Below are positions 42,827 to 52,055 of a DNA stretch of 64,000 nucleotides, in pieces. The notes under the pieces were generated by a model that saw nothing but the letters and a program-made list of their open reading frames with translations, was not told the origin of the DNA and did not search any database. The number at the start of each line of letters is the position of its first letter. The first letter of the stretch is position 1. Location of the stretch: positions 36,686 to 100,685 of the forward strand of contig NZ_LGUR01000194.1 of assembly GCF_001270495.1 (NCBI RefSeq), in the 5' to 3' direction. Source of the stretch: Streptomyces viridochromogenes (GTDB lineage: Bacteria > Actinomycetota > Actinomycetes > Streptomycetales > Streptomycetaceae). The translations under genes were made by a program, and so were the position numbers.

Positions 42827-43510
42827 TCAGAGCATCTCCCGCATCCGTGTGATCTCGCTGGTCTGCTGAGCGACCACCTCGTCGGCCATCTCCTCGATCC
42901 GGATGTTGTTGCCCTGTCCCTTCACGTCCGTGGCCATGGTGATCGCCCCGTTGTGATGAGTGATCATCAGGGTGAGGAAGAGCTGGTCGAAGGCCCTCCC
43001 GTGCGCGTTGCCCAGTTTCGTCAGCTGGGCCTCGGTCGCCATGCCGGGCATCGAGGCGTGCTCGTGGCCGTCGCCCTTCTCGGCCTTGCCGTTGTTCTTC
43101 AGCCAGCCCTTCATGGCGGTGATCTCCGGGCCCTGCGCGGCCGCGATCCGCTCGGCGAGTTTCCTGACCTTCGTCGACTCGGCCCGGTCCGGGGCGAGTT
43201 CGGTCATCCTCAGGGCCTGGGAGTGGTGCTCGATCATCATCCGCGCGTAGGCGACGTCCGCCGAGTTGGGGGAGTCGTCCTCGGCGCGCTGCCGTGCGGC
43301 CTCCTCGGCGGACAGCATCCGGTTCGACTCGCCGGGCTTGCCGGGCGCGATCACCGAAGGCCCGCCCTCCGCGGCCGACTTGGCATCGGAGCCGGAGTCG
43401 CAGCCGCCCAGCACGAGCGCGGTCAGGGCGGCCAGTGCGGCCGTAGCGAAGCGCGCCCGGCGGTATGGCGCGTTCGTTACATGTTCATCACCCACTCTTG
43501 AAATGTGCAT
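42827..43510 (-). CDS. DUF305 lipoprotein
   Basis: Predicted 227 residues. A lipoprotein signal with lipobox LGGC at ~35-38 is followed by a disordered stretch and a ferritin-like DUF305 domain. This domain carries His/Met-rich motifs (MMIEHHSQALRMTEL and LMITHHNGAITMATD, with HEHASMPGM between) suited to copper or other metal binding. Members are often found in metal-handling loci. ATG 43510 has no clear RBS; a TATCGT lies 7 bp upstream, so a leaderless transcript is possible. Divergent from the LVIVD gene, with which it appears paired. Confidence 0.88.
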   Translation of the reverse strand: MHISRVGDEHVTNAPYRRARFATAALAALTALVLGGCDSGSDAKSAAEGGPSVIAPGKPGESNRMLSAEEAARQRAEDDSPNSADVAYARMMIEHHSQALRMTELAPDRAESTKVRKLAERIAAAQGPEITAMKGWLKNNGKAEKGDGHEHASMPGMATEAQLTKLGNAHGRAFDQLFLTLMITHHNGAITMATDVKGQGNNIRIEEMADEVVAQQTSEITRMREML

Positions 43511-43575
43511 GGCGAAGACGATACTCGGGCGTGCGTGAACCGCTCCAGTGCGAACAGCACAAGGGAGGAAAGACA

Positions 43576-45078
43576 GTGACCCTGTTCAGAAATCCCCGAA
43601 CGCGGCGCAGACGCGTGGGAGTTGCCGCCGCGGCGGCCGGGCTCCTCGCCGCGTTGCTCACCGCGCAACCGGCCGCCGCGACCCCCGACCCGGGGGACGG
43701 CCCCGTCGCGGAGCAGGAGGTCTCCGAGCGCACCCGGGCCGAGGTGCACAAGGCCATCGCGGACGGCGAGATTCCCGGCCAGCACGAGATCGTCCACTCC
43801 GACAACATCCAGCACCTGGCCCACGTCCCCAAGGACGTGCTCAAGGGCACGAATTCGGACCTCGCCTTCCAGGGCAGGTACGCCTTCGCGGGCAACTACG
43901 ACGGCTTCCGCATCTTCGACATCAGCAACCCGACGGCGCCGAAGACCATCGCCCAGGTCCTGTGCCCCGGCTCGCAGAACGACATCTCCGTCTCCGGTGA
44001 CCTGCTGTTCCTGTCCACCGACTCCTCGCGCAGCGACAGCAGTTGCAACAGCACCACCCAGCCGGCGACCGAGAAGTCCTCGTGGGAGGGCATGAAGGTC
44101 TTCGACATCAGCGACAAGAGGAACCCCCGGTACGTCGCCGCCGTCGAGACCGCCTGCGGCTCGCACACCCACACCCTGGTACCCGAGCGCGGGAACGTGT
44201 ACGTCTACGTCTCCTCGTACTCGCCGAACGCCGCCTACCCCGACTGCCGGCCCCCGCACGACGGCATCTCCGTCATCAAGGTGCCGCGAGGCGCCCCCGA
44301 GCGGGCGGCGGTCGTGGGCTTCCCGGTGCTCTTCCCCGGCGAGGGCCCGGACGGCGGTGGCAACCCCGGCGGGCCCACCAACCCGGGCGTCTCCAAGACC
44401 ACCGGCTGCCACGACATCACGGTCCTTCCACAGAAGGACCTGGCCGCCGGCGCCTGCATGGGTGACGGCATCCTGTTCTCCGTCAAGGACCCGGAGCGCC
44501 CGAAGGTCATCGACCGGGTCCAGGACAACGTGAACTTCGCGTTCTGGCACTCGGCGACCTTCAACCAGCGAGCGGACAAGGTCGTCTTCGCCGACGAGCT
44601 GGGCGGCGGCGGCGCGGCCACCTGCAACGCGGAGATCGGCCCGAACCGCGGTGCCGACGGCATCTACGACATCGTCGGCAAGGGCGACAAGCGCAAGCTC
44701 GTCTTCCGCAGCTACTTCAAGATCCCCCGCCACCAGGCGGACACCGAGAACTGCGTCGCCCACAACGGCTCGCTGATCCCGGTCAGGGGCAAGGACATCA
44801 TGGTCCAGGCCTGGTACCAGGGCGGCGTCTCCGTCTGGGACTTCACCGACTCGGCCGCCCCGAAGGAGATCGCCTACTTCGACCGCGGCCCGCTGACCAC
44901 GGACACCATCAAGTCTGGCGGCTCGTGGTCGGCGTACTACTACAACGGCTACATCTACTCCAACGAGTACGCCCGAGGCTTCGACGTCCTGAAGATCGAC
45001 GACCGGCGCACGGCCCCGGCCCGGTGGGTCCATCTGCGCGAACTCAACGTCCAGACGCAGCCGGACTACTTCGACTGA
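43576..45078 (+). CDS. Secreted LVIVD-repeat beta-propeller protein
   Basis: Predicted 500 residues. A signal peptide (GVAAAAAGLLAALLTAQPAA, ~15-36) precedes a propeller with LVIVD-type blades: NYDGFRIFDISNPTAPKTI, MKVFDISDKRNPRYVA, HDGISVIKVPRG, GVSVWDFTDSAAPKEIAYF and GFDVLKIDD. Several Cys pairs (VLCPGSQ, ETACGSH, TTGCHD, AACMGDG-type) suggest disulfides, consistent with export. The function is unknown. GTG 43576 follows GGGAGG 7 bp upstream. The DUF305 lipoprotein gene is divergent, and the 3' end overlaps the TetR gene by 13 bp. Confidence 0.88.
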   Translation: MTLFRNPRTRRRRVGVAAAAAGLLAALLTAQPAAATPDPGDGPVAEQEVSERTRAEVHKAIADGEIPGQHEIVHSDNIQHLAHVPKDVLKGTNSDLAFQGRYAFAGNYDGFRIFDISNPTAPKTIAQVLCPGSQNDISVSGDLLFLSTDSSRSDSSCNSTTQPATEKSSWEGMKVFDISDKRNPRYVAAVETACGSHTHTLVPERGNVYVYVSSYSPNAAYPDCRPPHDGISVIKVPRGAPERAAVVGFPVLFPGEGPDGGGNPGGPTNPGVSKTTGCHDITVLPQKDLAAGACMGDGILFSVKDPERPKVIDRVQDNVNFAFWHSATFNQRADKVVFADELGGGGAATCNAEIGPNRGADGIYDIVGKGDKRKLVFRSYFKIPRHQADTENCVAHNGSLIPVRGKDIMVQAWYQGGVSVWDFTDSAAPKEIAYFDRGPLTTDTIKSGGSWSAYYYNGYIYSNEYARGFDVLKIDDRRTAPARWVHLRELNVQTQPDYFD

Positions 45079-45752
45079 CCGTCCGGGCAGCCGGGTGAGG
45101 ACCCGGTCGCGAAGAACCGCGACAAATCCGTGTCGCACGTCCCGCCGGGCGCGGCCTCCGAGTCCGGCGGGACTCCCAGCTCCCAGTCGAGCCGGTAGCG
45201 CTTGAACAGCTCGGCCCGCAGCACCGGCACCGGCATCGGCACCCCGGGCACCAACGCCGCGTAGACCGCACCCATGAGCAGCGCGCGCAGCATCGGGTAG
45301 TCGTCGTCGACGTCCTGCGAGCCGTGCGCTACGCAGACCTCCCGCAGCAGTTCGGCCAGGCGCCGCTGCTCCGGGCACTGCACGAAGCCCTCGGCCTGGA
45401 GGAACCCCGCCATGTGCTGGCGCATCAGCACCGGCCGCTCCTGGGCGAGACCCAGGACCGCGTCGATGGCCCGGGCCATCCGCTCCCGGCCGTCCTCGGT
45501 CTTCGGCTCGCGCTCCAGCGCCTCCTCCAGCGTCCGGTGCATCAGCCGGTGCACGGCGGACTGCACGAGCCGGCGCTTGCCCGGGAAGTAGTACGACACC
45601 AGACCGCGTGCCGAGCCCGCCCGGTCCGCGATGTCCCCCAGCGTGGTCGCCTCGTAGCCCCGCTCGCCGACCAGCTCCACCGCCGCCTGCAGAAGCCGCT
45701 CCCGGGAACGGCGCCGCAGCTCTTCGTTGACCGAGGCGCTGCGCGGGGACAT
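45066..45752 (-). CDS. TetR/AcrR family transcriptional regulator
   Basis: Predicted 228 residues. N-terminal HTH (RERLLQAAVELVGERGYEAT and TLGDIADRAGSARGLVSYYF) is followed by a helical ligand-binding domain with a variable, Pro-rich C-terminus. ATG 45752 has AGGAG upstream. A perfect 13-bp palindrome (45773-45785) lies just after a TATAGT -10 in its own promoter, so it probably represses itself. The target and ligand are unknown. Confidence 0.92.
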   Translation of the reverse strand: MSPRSASVNEELRRRSRERLLQAAVELVGERGYEATTLGDIADRAGSARGLVSYYFPGKRRLVQSAVHRLMHRTLEEALEREPKTEDGRERMARAIDAVLGLAQERPVLMRQHMAGFLQAEGFVQCPEQRRLAELLREVCVAHGSQDVDDDYPMLRALLMGAVYAALVPGVPMPVPVLRAELFKRYRLDWELGVPPDSEAAPGGTCDTDLSRFFATGSSPGCPDGQSK

Positions 45753-45772
45753 GCTGTAACTCCTGCGTTGAC

Positions 45773-45785
45773 TGGCTGCCAGCCA
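45773..45785. promoter_or_regulatory. TetR self-operator candidate
   Basis: TGGCTG-C-CAGCCA is a perfect palindrome 20 bp upstream of the TetR start. On the minus strand TATAGT (a good -10) lies 2 bp before it, so binding would block transcription start. Confidence 0.55.
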
Positions 45786-45902
45786 ACTATACTCAGCGCT
45801 TCCGGCCCGGCCTCGATACGGCCTGGCCGGGTTGCCGTCTGCCCTGGGCGACGCGGGGGATCGTCCAGGGCGGGCCCGACACCTCCGAATGGTGGCCGGA
45901 GG

Positions 45903-46634
45903 CTACTTGTCGAGCCGCGGGTCGGCACCGTTCGTCCGAGGGACGCCGCCCACCAGATCCAGTACCGGCAGCAGCCCCTCAGGTCGCTGTTCGGCCGGCA
46001 GATGGTCCACGAAGTGCACCGCGCAGCCCAGGGCCGCCGCACCGCCGTCGGCCCGCCGGTTGTCGCCGACCATGACCACGTCGCGCGGATCGGCGTCGAG
46101 TGCCGCGCAGGCGGCCGCGAACAGCCGGGGGTCGGGCTTCTGGACGCCGTGCTCGTAGGACAGGACGTAGGTGTCCACGTACGGATCGAGGCCGTGCTCC
46201 CGGAACACCGGGCGCAGATCCCAGCCGATGTTGCTGACCACCCCGACGCCGATGCCGCGCTCGCGCAGCGTCCGCAGCACCTCGGCGGTGTCGGGGTACG
46301 GCATCCACGCGGCCGGTGCCATGTGGCGGTCGTAGAGCAGGTCGTACAACCGCTCGTCCGGGAGCTGCACATGCCGGCTGAGCCCGGTGTACGCGGCCCG
46401 GTGCAGCTCCGCGCTCTTGTCCCGCACACCCCAGACACTCGCGACGTCCTCGGGCAGCCAGGAGGGATCGACCCCGCCCGGCAACGCTCCCATGGCCTCC
46501 AGCGCCTGCGCCGCCTCGACCAACTCGGCCTCACCGAACTCCACTTGGGCCTCGGTGAGGGCTCCGCGCAGCCAGGACTCGGTGGACTCGACGCGGAAAA
46601 GGGTTCCGGAAAAATCGAACAGAACTGCGGTCAT
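45903..46634 (-). CDS. HAD-superfamily hydrolase
   Basis: Predicted 243 residues. Motif I DFSGTLF near residue 7 carries Ser where many HADs have the second Asp's neighbour (DxSGT is common in this branch), motif II VVSNIGWD, motif III QKPDPRLFAAACAAL, motif IV VMVGDNRRADGGAA. The cap is helical. A small-molecule phosphatase or dehalogenase-like activity is likely, substrate unknown. ATG 46634. It shares the strand with the PAP2 and DUF5134 genes upstream but lies 76 bp away. Confidence 0.88.
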   Translation of the reverse strand: MTAVLFDFSGTLFRVESTESWLRGALTEAQVEFGEAELVEAAQALEAMGALPGGVDPSWLPEDVASVWGVRDKSAELHRAAYTGLSRHVQLPDERLYDLLYDRHMAPAAWMPYPDTAEVLRTLRERGIGVGVVSNIGWDLRPVFREHGLDPYVDTYVLSYEHGVQKPDPRLFAAACAALDADPRDVVMVGDNRRADGGAAALGCAVHFVDHLPAEQRPEGLLPVLDLVGGVPRTNGADPRLDK

Positions 46635-46710
46635 GTCGCGGATCCTACGGTGGTCACGTCGCGCCGCGCGGGAAGATCACGCGGCTCGCACGCCGGTCCG
46701 ACCGTGCGGG

Positions 46711-47382
46711 TCAGTCCGGCCGTCGCATGTGCGCGCCCACCGCCAGCACCACGACCAGGGCGCCCAGCAGCCAGCCGCCGACGACGTCCGTCGCCCAGTG
46801 GACGCCCAGCCACACCCGGGTCAGCCCGACGCCGGCCACGGAGACCACGGCCACGGCGACGGCCGTACGCCACAGGGCGCGCCCGGCGCCGTAGTGGTGC
46901 AGGAGCCACAGCAGGAGGCCGCAGACCACCGTGGCCGTCATGGCGTGGCCGGACGGGAAGGCCGAGTAGTGGGCGGAGTCGACGGGGTCGGGCCAGACGG
47001 GGCGGGGTCGGTCGACCACCGCCTTCAGGGTCTGCTGGGCCACCGTGGCGAGCAGGCAGGTGGCCACCAGCCATCCGGCCGTCCAGCGCGCCGCTCTCCG
47101 CCACACGAGCCAGATCGCGACCGCGAAGGTCAGGATGCGCATCGTCCACGGATCCCAGACCCAGTCCGTCAGGATGCGGAACGTGTGCGTCACGCCGGAC
47201 GAGTCGACCGCCCAGCGGTGCGTGGTGTCCGCGAGGTCGCCGTCGAGGGTCATCAGGGGGTGCCACCGGACAGCGACGAGGGCGAGCAGCAACGCGGAGC
47301 CCAGAGCGAGGGCACCGGCCCAGTGGGCGGTCCTGCGCTCGGCCGGCGGGCGGGGCGGGGATTCGACGGACTGGGTGTGCAT
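46711..47382 (-). CDS. PAP2-family phosphatase, membrane-bound
   Basis: Predicted 223 residues with about six membrane helices. The three acid-phosphatase motifs are KAVVDRPRP (~120), SAFPSGHAM (~140) and GLTRVWLGVHWATDV (~190). They give the usual catalytic His and Arg residues. It probably dephosphorylates a lipid such as phosphatidate or undecaprenyl pyrophosphate at the membrane's outer face. ATG 47382. The next gene upstream on this strand is DUF5134, 113 bp away. Confidence 0.92.
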   Translation of the reverse strand: MHTQSVESPPRPPAERRTAHWAGALALGSALLLALVAVRWHPLMTLDGDLADTTHRWAVDSSGVTHTFRILTDWVWDPWTMRILTFAVAIWLVWRRAARWTAGWLVATCLLATVAQQTLKAVVDRPRPVWPDPVDSAHYSAFPSGHAMTATVVCGLLLWLLHHYGAGRALWRTAVAVAVVSVAGVGLTRVWLGVHWATDVVGGWLLGALVVVLAVGAHMRRPD

Positions 47383-47495
47383 ACTGCGATCCTCGCCGAA
47401 AGGTGGGGCGAGAGGCCAATGCCCGGGCGGGTTTTGCGACTCCCGCCACAGGAGAGCCGGCCGTTCCCGGGAGGGAACGCCGTACTCACAGGGTT

Positions 47496-48035
47496 TCAGA
47501 GGGCCAGCAGCATCGCCACCATGGCGATCCCCATGGACAGCCGACAGGCTCGCGCCAGCTCCGGACGGTCGCCCCATCCGATGCCCCCGCCGCCGCCCGC
47601 GACGGGCACCAGCCGGACGCCGGACAGCAGCACATAGCCCGTGAAGTACAGGAGCAGGGTGCCCGTCACGAGCGGGATGCCGGGATCGCCGTGTCCGCCG
47701 TGGCCGCCGGGCGGGTCGGCCATCGCGACCGCCATGTAGACCATGGCCGAGGCACCCACCAGGTGATGCAGATGGTGCGCGCCCTCTCGTGCCGCCCACA
47801 GGGCGTGCAGGGCGGCCGCGCCGAACACGGCCGCGTAGACGGGCCAGGCCCACACCGGCGGCGTGAACACCGCGGCGGGCACCGCCATGGCGGCCATCCC
47901 GAAGCCCATCAGTGCCTCGCCCCCCGCGGCCCGGCGCTGTTCCTCCACGTGACTGCGCATCCGCAGCAGGCAGTAGGCCCCGGTCGCCGCACACAGCGCG
48001 ACCAGCAGCCAGCCGTGCGAAGCCGGTCCGTGCAC
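47496..48035 (-). CDS. DUF5134 membrane protein
   Basis: Predicted 179 residues with five or six membrane segments (WLLVALCAATGAYCLL, ALMGFGMAAMAVPAAV, VYAAVFGAAALHALWA, VGASAMVYMAVAMA, LLLYFTGYVLLSGVRL, GIAMVAMLLAL) and a His-rich loop (GAHHLHHLVG, GGHGGHGD). This arrangement is typical of DUF5134, whose function is unknown; the His residues could bind metal. GTG 48035 is chosen because GGGGG lies 5 bp upstream; longer in-frame extensions are not membrane-like. Divergent from the FUSC/MarR genes. Confidence 0.8.
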   Translation of the reverse strand: MHGPASHGWLLVALCAATGAYCLLRMRSHVEEQRRAAGGEALMGFGMAAMAVPAAVFTPPVWAWPVYAAVFGAAALHALWAAREGAHHLHHLVGASAMVYMAVAMADPPGGHGGHGDPGIPLVTGTLLLYFTGYVLLSGVRLVPVAGGGGGIGWGDRPELARACRLSMGIAMVAMLLAL

Positions 48036-48154
48036 GCGCACCCCCCCGCTCGACGGTCTCGGACAGTCCGTCGATGCCCCGCCGGTCGGGCGCGCACGCG
48101 AGCGCAAGGGTGTACACGGGGAGCATTCGCCGGAGCACGGCAGGTCACTGTTAT

Positions 48155-48181
48155 CCTTTACGAGTAAAACACTTGCTAAGG
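48155..48181. promoter_or_regulatory. Candidate MarR operator upstream of the FUSC-MarR pair
   Basis: CCTT-N2-C-N-AGT-N5-ACT-N-G-N2-AAGG is a 27-bp imperfect palindrome with an inner perfect TTTAC-GA-GTAAA (48157-48168). It is strikingly AT-rich for this genome and ends 8 bp before the FUSC ATG. Its AGT...ACT shape fits MarR-family operators; the MarR gene at 49633 is the obvious candidate. Confidence 0.6.
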
Positions 48182-48189
48182 TGATGGCC

Positions 48190-49636
48190 ATGAAACTGGT
48201 GAAGGGCATCAGCGACCGCCTTCCGCCGGCCGGAGTGCTGCGCCTCGGCCGCCCCTCGGACATCTGGTTCAAGCCCGCACTGAGCGTGATCGTCGCCGTG
48301 GGCCCGCCCAACCTCGCCCTGCTGACGCTCGGCCGGCTGGACCTGGCGATGTACACGATGGCCGGATCCCTGTGCGCCCTCTACGCCCTACCGCCCCTAC
48401 GCGGCCCGGGCCCGCACCCTGGCCTGGGTCGTGCTCGGCATGCTCGGCGGTCTCGCCATCGCGCTGGCCGTGGCCTCGCTCACCAGCGACGCCGTCGTAC
48501 TGGTCACCGTGGGCGCGGTGCTGGCCGCCGTACAGAAGGCACTGTGCGACGCGACCCGCATCGGCCCGCCCGGCAACGTGGTGCTCACCTTCGTCAGCTC
48601 CGCCGCCCTGTTCACCCCGCAGACCCTCGACGGGATCCCCGGCCACCTCGCGCCGGCCGCCGCGGCCGCCGCCTGGGCCTGGCTCGTCGGCATGGCACCC
48701 GGCCTGCTGCGTCCGCACGGCCCGGAGCGCCGGGCCACCGCGGGCGCCCTGAACGCGGCCGCCGCGTACGTCGAAACGAACGGTACGGACGGCACGGGCG
48801 GGAGCGGCAGTGCCGTGCGGGCCGCCCGGCAGGCGCTGCGCACCGCCGGCCGCCCCTCCGCGACCCGCGCCGCCCTCGAACGCCTCGTCGACCGCGCCGA
48901 GGTCGCCCTGGCCGCCCCCGCCGACGCCGACCCCGCGCTGCTGCGCACCTGGGCCCGGCAGGTGCGCGGCAACCGCCCCGTGCCGGACGTCGACGACCTC
49001 ACCGGCCTCGCCGGCATCGGCACCGAACCCGCCTCGCCCCCCGGCCCGTTGTGGCTCCGCCTCGGCCCCCTGGCCCCGCTCGCGGTACGCACCGCCCTCG
49101 GCTGCGCCCTCGCCGGATACGCCTCCCTCGCCCTGGGGATCGGCCGTCCCTACTGGGCCCTGGTCACCGCGGCCTCCCTGTACCAGGCCAACCTCACCCT
49201 CACCTGGGGCCGTGGCGTCCAGCGCGTCGTCGGCAACCTGCTCGGCGTCCTCCTCTTCGCCGCACTGGTTCCGCTCGCCCACACCGGCGAGGTCGCCCTG
49301 GTCCTGTGCTGCCTCGCGCTCAATTTCGGTGCCGAGGCGCTGATCGCCCGCAACTACTGGCTCGGCAGCGTCTGCGTGACCCCCATGGCGCTGCTCGTCA
49401 CCGAGTTCGCCGGGTTCCAGGAACCAGGGCGGCTGATCACCGAGCGGGTCGTGGACACCTTGGTCGGCGCGCTGGTCGGTCTCGCCGCCGCCGTGGCCGT
49501 CCCCGACCGCCGATGGCAGCGGGTCGTGCGCGCCGAGCAGACCGCACCCCGTACGCTCGCGGCTACGGGGCGGAGCCGAGCGCCGTACCCGGACCAGCGC
49601 ACGGGTAGCGACACGACGGAGGGCGTACGGCCATGA
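48190..49636 (+). pseudogene. FUSC-family exporter gene with +1 frameshift
   Basis: The N-terminal part (KLVKGISDRLPPAGVLRLGR to LCALYA, residues 1-66) and the remaining ~400 residues (from RPYAARARTLAWVVLGMLGG onward) together make a normal two-bundle FUSC protein, but they lie in different frames. After the Ala codon at 48385-48387 there are four bases, CTAC (48388-48391), where three (for example CAC) would keep the frame; the next frame resumes at CGC 48392. ATG 48190 has AAGGTGA 5 bp upstream. The rest of the gene shows no other damage and ends in ATGA overlap with the MarR gene. It is either a recent mutation or a sequencing error. Confidence 0.85.
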
Positions 49637-50169
49637 CGGCGACCAACGGCGGGCCGACCGGGACGAGACGGGACACGGTGGCCGCCGTGGTCCGGCAGTG
49701 GCGGACCGTCCACCCCGACCTCGACACCGCCCCGATGGAGATCATCGGCCGCATCAACCGCTGTGCCGCCCTTCTCCAGCAGGCCGAGGACGCTCCGCTG
49801 CGCCGGGCGGGCCTGAGCCGCCCCGAGTTCGACCTGCTCGGCGCGCTGCGCCGCACCGGCCACGAGCTGACCCCGAGTGAACTCGCCCGCGAGACCTTCT
49901 CCTCGGGCGCCGCCGTCACCAAACGCCTCAAGCAGCTCAGCGAGCGCGGCCTGGTGGAACGCAGGGGCGACACCCGCGACCGCCGTGTCGCCCACGTCCG
50001 CCTCACGGACGCGGGCCGGGACCTGGTCGACGGCATCCTGCCCGAGCAACTCGCGTACGAGACGTCCGTACTGTCCGGCCTCGCCCCGCGGGCACAGGGC
50101 GAACTCGCGGCGCTGCTGGGCGAGTTGCTCGGCGAGCTGGAGGGCCGGCTCGGGGCGCTCCGCGGCTGA
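49633..50169 (+). CDS. MarR family transcriptional regulator
   Basis: Predicted 178 residues. Winged HTH of MarR: LRRAGLSRPEFDLLGALRRT, ELTPSELARETFSSGAAVTK as recognition helix, and wing GLVERRGDTRDRRVAHVRLT. Helices at both ends form the dimer interface. It overlaps the FUSC gene stop (ATGA at 49633), the classic regulator-exporter arrangement for aromatic acid efflux, so it probably responds to a phenolic ligand and binds the palindrome at 48155. Confidence 0.94.
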   Translation: MTATNGGPTGTRRDTVAAVVRQWRTVHPDLDTAPMEIIGRINRCAALLQQAEDAPLRRAGLSRPEFDLLGALRRTGHELTPSELARETFSSGAAVTKRLKQLSERGLVERRGDTRDRRVAHVRLTDAGRDLVDGILPEQLAYETSVLSGLAPRAQGELAALLGELLGELEGRLGALRG

Positions 50170-50202
50170 TCCGACCGGCGTCGTCACGTCGCCCGGGGGC
50201 AG

Positions 50203-50967
50203 TCACTTCTCGTCGGCCGCGCGGTACACCCCGAACACCGCCCCCTGCGGGTCCCGCAGCACGGCGATGCGCGGCCCGTCGGGGACGGAGGTGGGCTCCA
50301 TGAGGACGGTCCCGCCCGCCGCCGTGGCGTCCGCCGCCGTGGCGTCCACGTCCTCGACGGCGAAGTACGGCAGCCAGTGCGCCGGGACCTCGTGCGGGAA
50401 CTTGTCGTCCATCGTGACCATGCCGCCGAAGTCGGCGCCGTCGACGCCCCACTGCGTGTAGTGCTCCGAGGCGTTGACGCTCCAGCCGAACACCGTCGTG
50501 TAGAACTCCACGGCCCGCTCGGGCGCCCGGGTCAGCAACTCCACCCAGCCCAGCGCGCCGGGCGCGCTGAGCAGCCCCGCACCCGGGAACGACCGCGCCT
50601 GCCACAGCTGGAAGACCGCACCCGTGGGGTCCACGGCCACCGCGAAGCGGCCCACGTCGAACACGTCCATCGGACCGACCAGCACCGTCCCGCCGGCCTC
50701 GGTGACCTGCGCGGCGGCCGCGTCCGCGTCCGGCACCGCGAACGACACGTTCCACGAGACCGGCTGTCCCTCCTGGTACAGCGGCGTCAGCGCGGCCACC
50801 GCCGCGTCCCCGAGGTGCGCGATCGAGTAGCCGCCGGCCTCGTTCCGCGGATCGGTCTCGGCCCGCCAGCCGAACAACCCCTCGTAGAACCGCTTCGCCG
50901 CGGCCAGATCGCTGGTGCCCAACTCCGTCCAGCAGGGCCCGCCGGTCACCGGCTTGTCGAGCTTCAT
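50203..50967 (-). CDS. VOC family protein with two glyoxalase-like domains
   Basis: Predicted 254 residues made of two beta-alpha-beta-beta-beta units: the first (~8-120) with CWTELGTSDLAAAKRFYEGL and AVDPTGAVFQLWQ, the second (~135-250) with WVELLTRAPERAVEFYTTVF and LRDPQGAVFGVY. The fold is that of glyoxalase/bleomycin-resistance proteins. Relatives are often called hydroxylases, but the reaction is unknown. ATG 50967 has GGGAGGA upstream. Confidence 0.88.
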   Translation of the reverse strand: MKLDKPVTGGPCWTELGTSDLAAAKRFYEGLFGWRAETDPRNEAGGYSIAHLGDAAVAALTPLYQEGQPVSWNVSFAVPDADAAAAQVTEAGGTVLVGPMDVFDVGRFAVAVDPTGAVFQLWQARSFPGAGLLSAPGALGWVELLTRAPERAVEFYTTVFGWSVNASEHYTQWGVDGADFGGMVTMDDKFPHEVPAHWLPYFAVEDVDATAADATAAGGTVLMEPTSVPDGPRIAVLRDPQGAVFGVYRAADEK

Positions 50968-51139
50968 GGCGTTCCTCCCGCAGGAAAACCCTCTCCAGCA
51001 CGCTAAGCCCCGCCCACGGCCCCGGCCATCCGGCCGACGAAACCCACTGGAGCCCGGCGCCGCCACCGACGTACCCTCGACCCCGTACCGCATCGCATGG
51101 CGGCCTCCCGAGCACCGTTCTCCGACCGGAGGTCCCCGC

Positions 51140-52054
51140 ATGCCCGCGCTTCAGGTGCGCCCCTTCCGCCGCGCCGACCGCGACCAGCTCACCGAACTGA
51201 TCAACACGCATGTCGCCGCCGTCGTCCCCGGCGTCTCCGTCTCCGTGAACACGGTGCTCAGCGCCCTGGAGCGACAGCCGGACGAGTTCATCACCGACCC
51301 CTGGGTCGGCGAGCGCGTGACCCTCGTCGCCGAGCAGCGCGACCACGTCGTGGCCGCCGCGCATCTGCTGCGGTACCGGGCCGACGACGAGGTCGGCGCG
51401 GACTACCGGGACATCGGCGAGATCGACTGGTTCGTCTGCCGGCCCACGGCCTCCTTCCGGCCGGACTCCGACGAGGCCGCGGACCTGCTGATGAACGCCT
51501 GCCTGGCCCAGCTGGCCCGCTGGAACGTACGTGCCCGGTACGCGAGCGGCGAGCTCCCCGCCCCGGCCGTCTACGGCCTGCCCCGCAGCTGGCCGCACAT
51601 CCGCGCCGGCTACGAGCGGGCGGGCTTCCGGCACACCGGGGACACCGAGGTGATCCTGATCGCGCGGGTGGCCGACCTGCCGCACCAGGAGCCCCGACCG
51701 GGCGTCACCGTCGACCGCACACTGGGGGAGTGCGGGACACGCTTCACGGCGTACGCAGCCGGACGCGCCCTCGGCTTCATCGAGGTCGACACCGCCCTGT
51801 CCCGCCCCGAACGCCACACGCGCGGGACGGGCCTCGCCGATGTCGGCAACCTGCACATCGAACCGTCGGCGTACGGCGACGGCCTGGAGCGCCGGCTGCT
51901 GGGCCAGGCCGCCGACTGGCTGCGGCTGTGCGGCGTGGACCGCGTCCTCGCCTACGAACCGGCCACCGGCAGCACGATGATGGATCACCTGACCTCGGCC
52001 GGCTTCCGGGAGCTGACCCGCACCGACCGGCGCTGGGAACACCGCCCGGGGTGA
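51140..52054 (+). CDS. GNAT-type N-acetyltransferase
   Basis: Predicted 304 residues with two GNAT-like regions. The N-terminal one has VRPFRRADRDQLTELINTHV and LVAEQRDHVVAAAHLLRY, and the C-terminal one has NLHIEPSAYGDGLERRLLGQ (acetyl-CoA-binding R/Q-x-x-G/A-like loop) and the final MDHLTSAGFRELTRTDRRWE. The substrate is unknown. ATG 51140 follows GGAGG. It converges on the VOC gene at 52056 with one base between stops. Confidence 0.8.
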   Translation: MPALQVRPFRRADRDQLTELINTHVAAVVPGVSVSVNTVLSALERQPDEFITDPWVGERVTLVAEQRDHVVAAAHLLRYRADDEVGADYRDIGEIDWFVCRPTASFRPDSDEAADLLMNACLAQLARWNVRARYASGELPAPAVYGLPRSWPHIRAGYERAGFRHTGDTEVILIARVADLPHQEPRPGVTVDRTLGECGTRFTAYAAGRALGFIEVDTALSRPERHTRGTGLADVGNLHIEPSAYGDGLERRLLGQAADWLRLCGVDRVLAYEPATGSTMMDHLTSAGFRELTRTDRRWEHRPG

Positions 52055-52055
52055 C

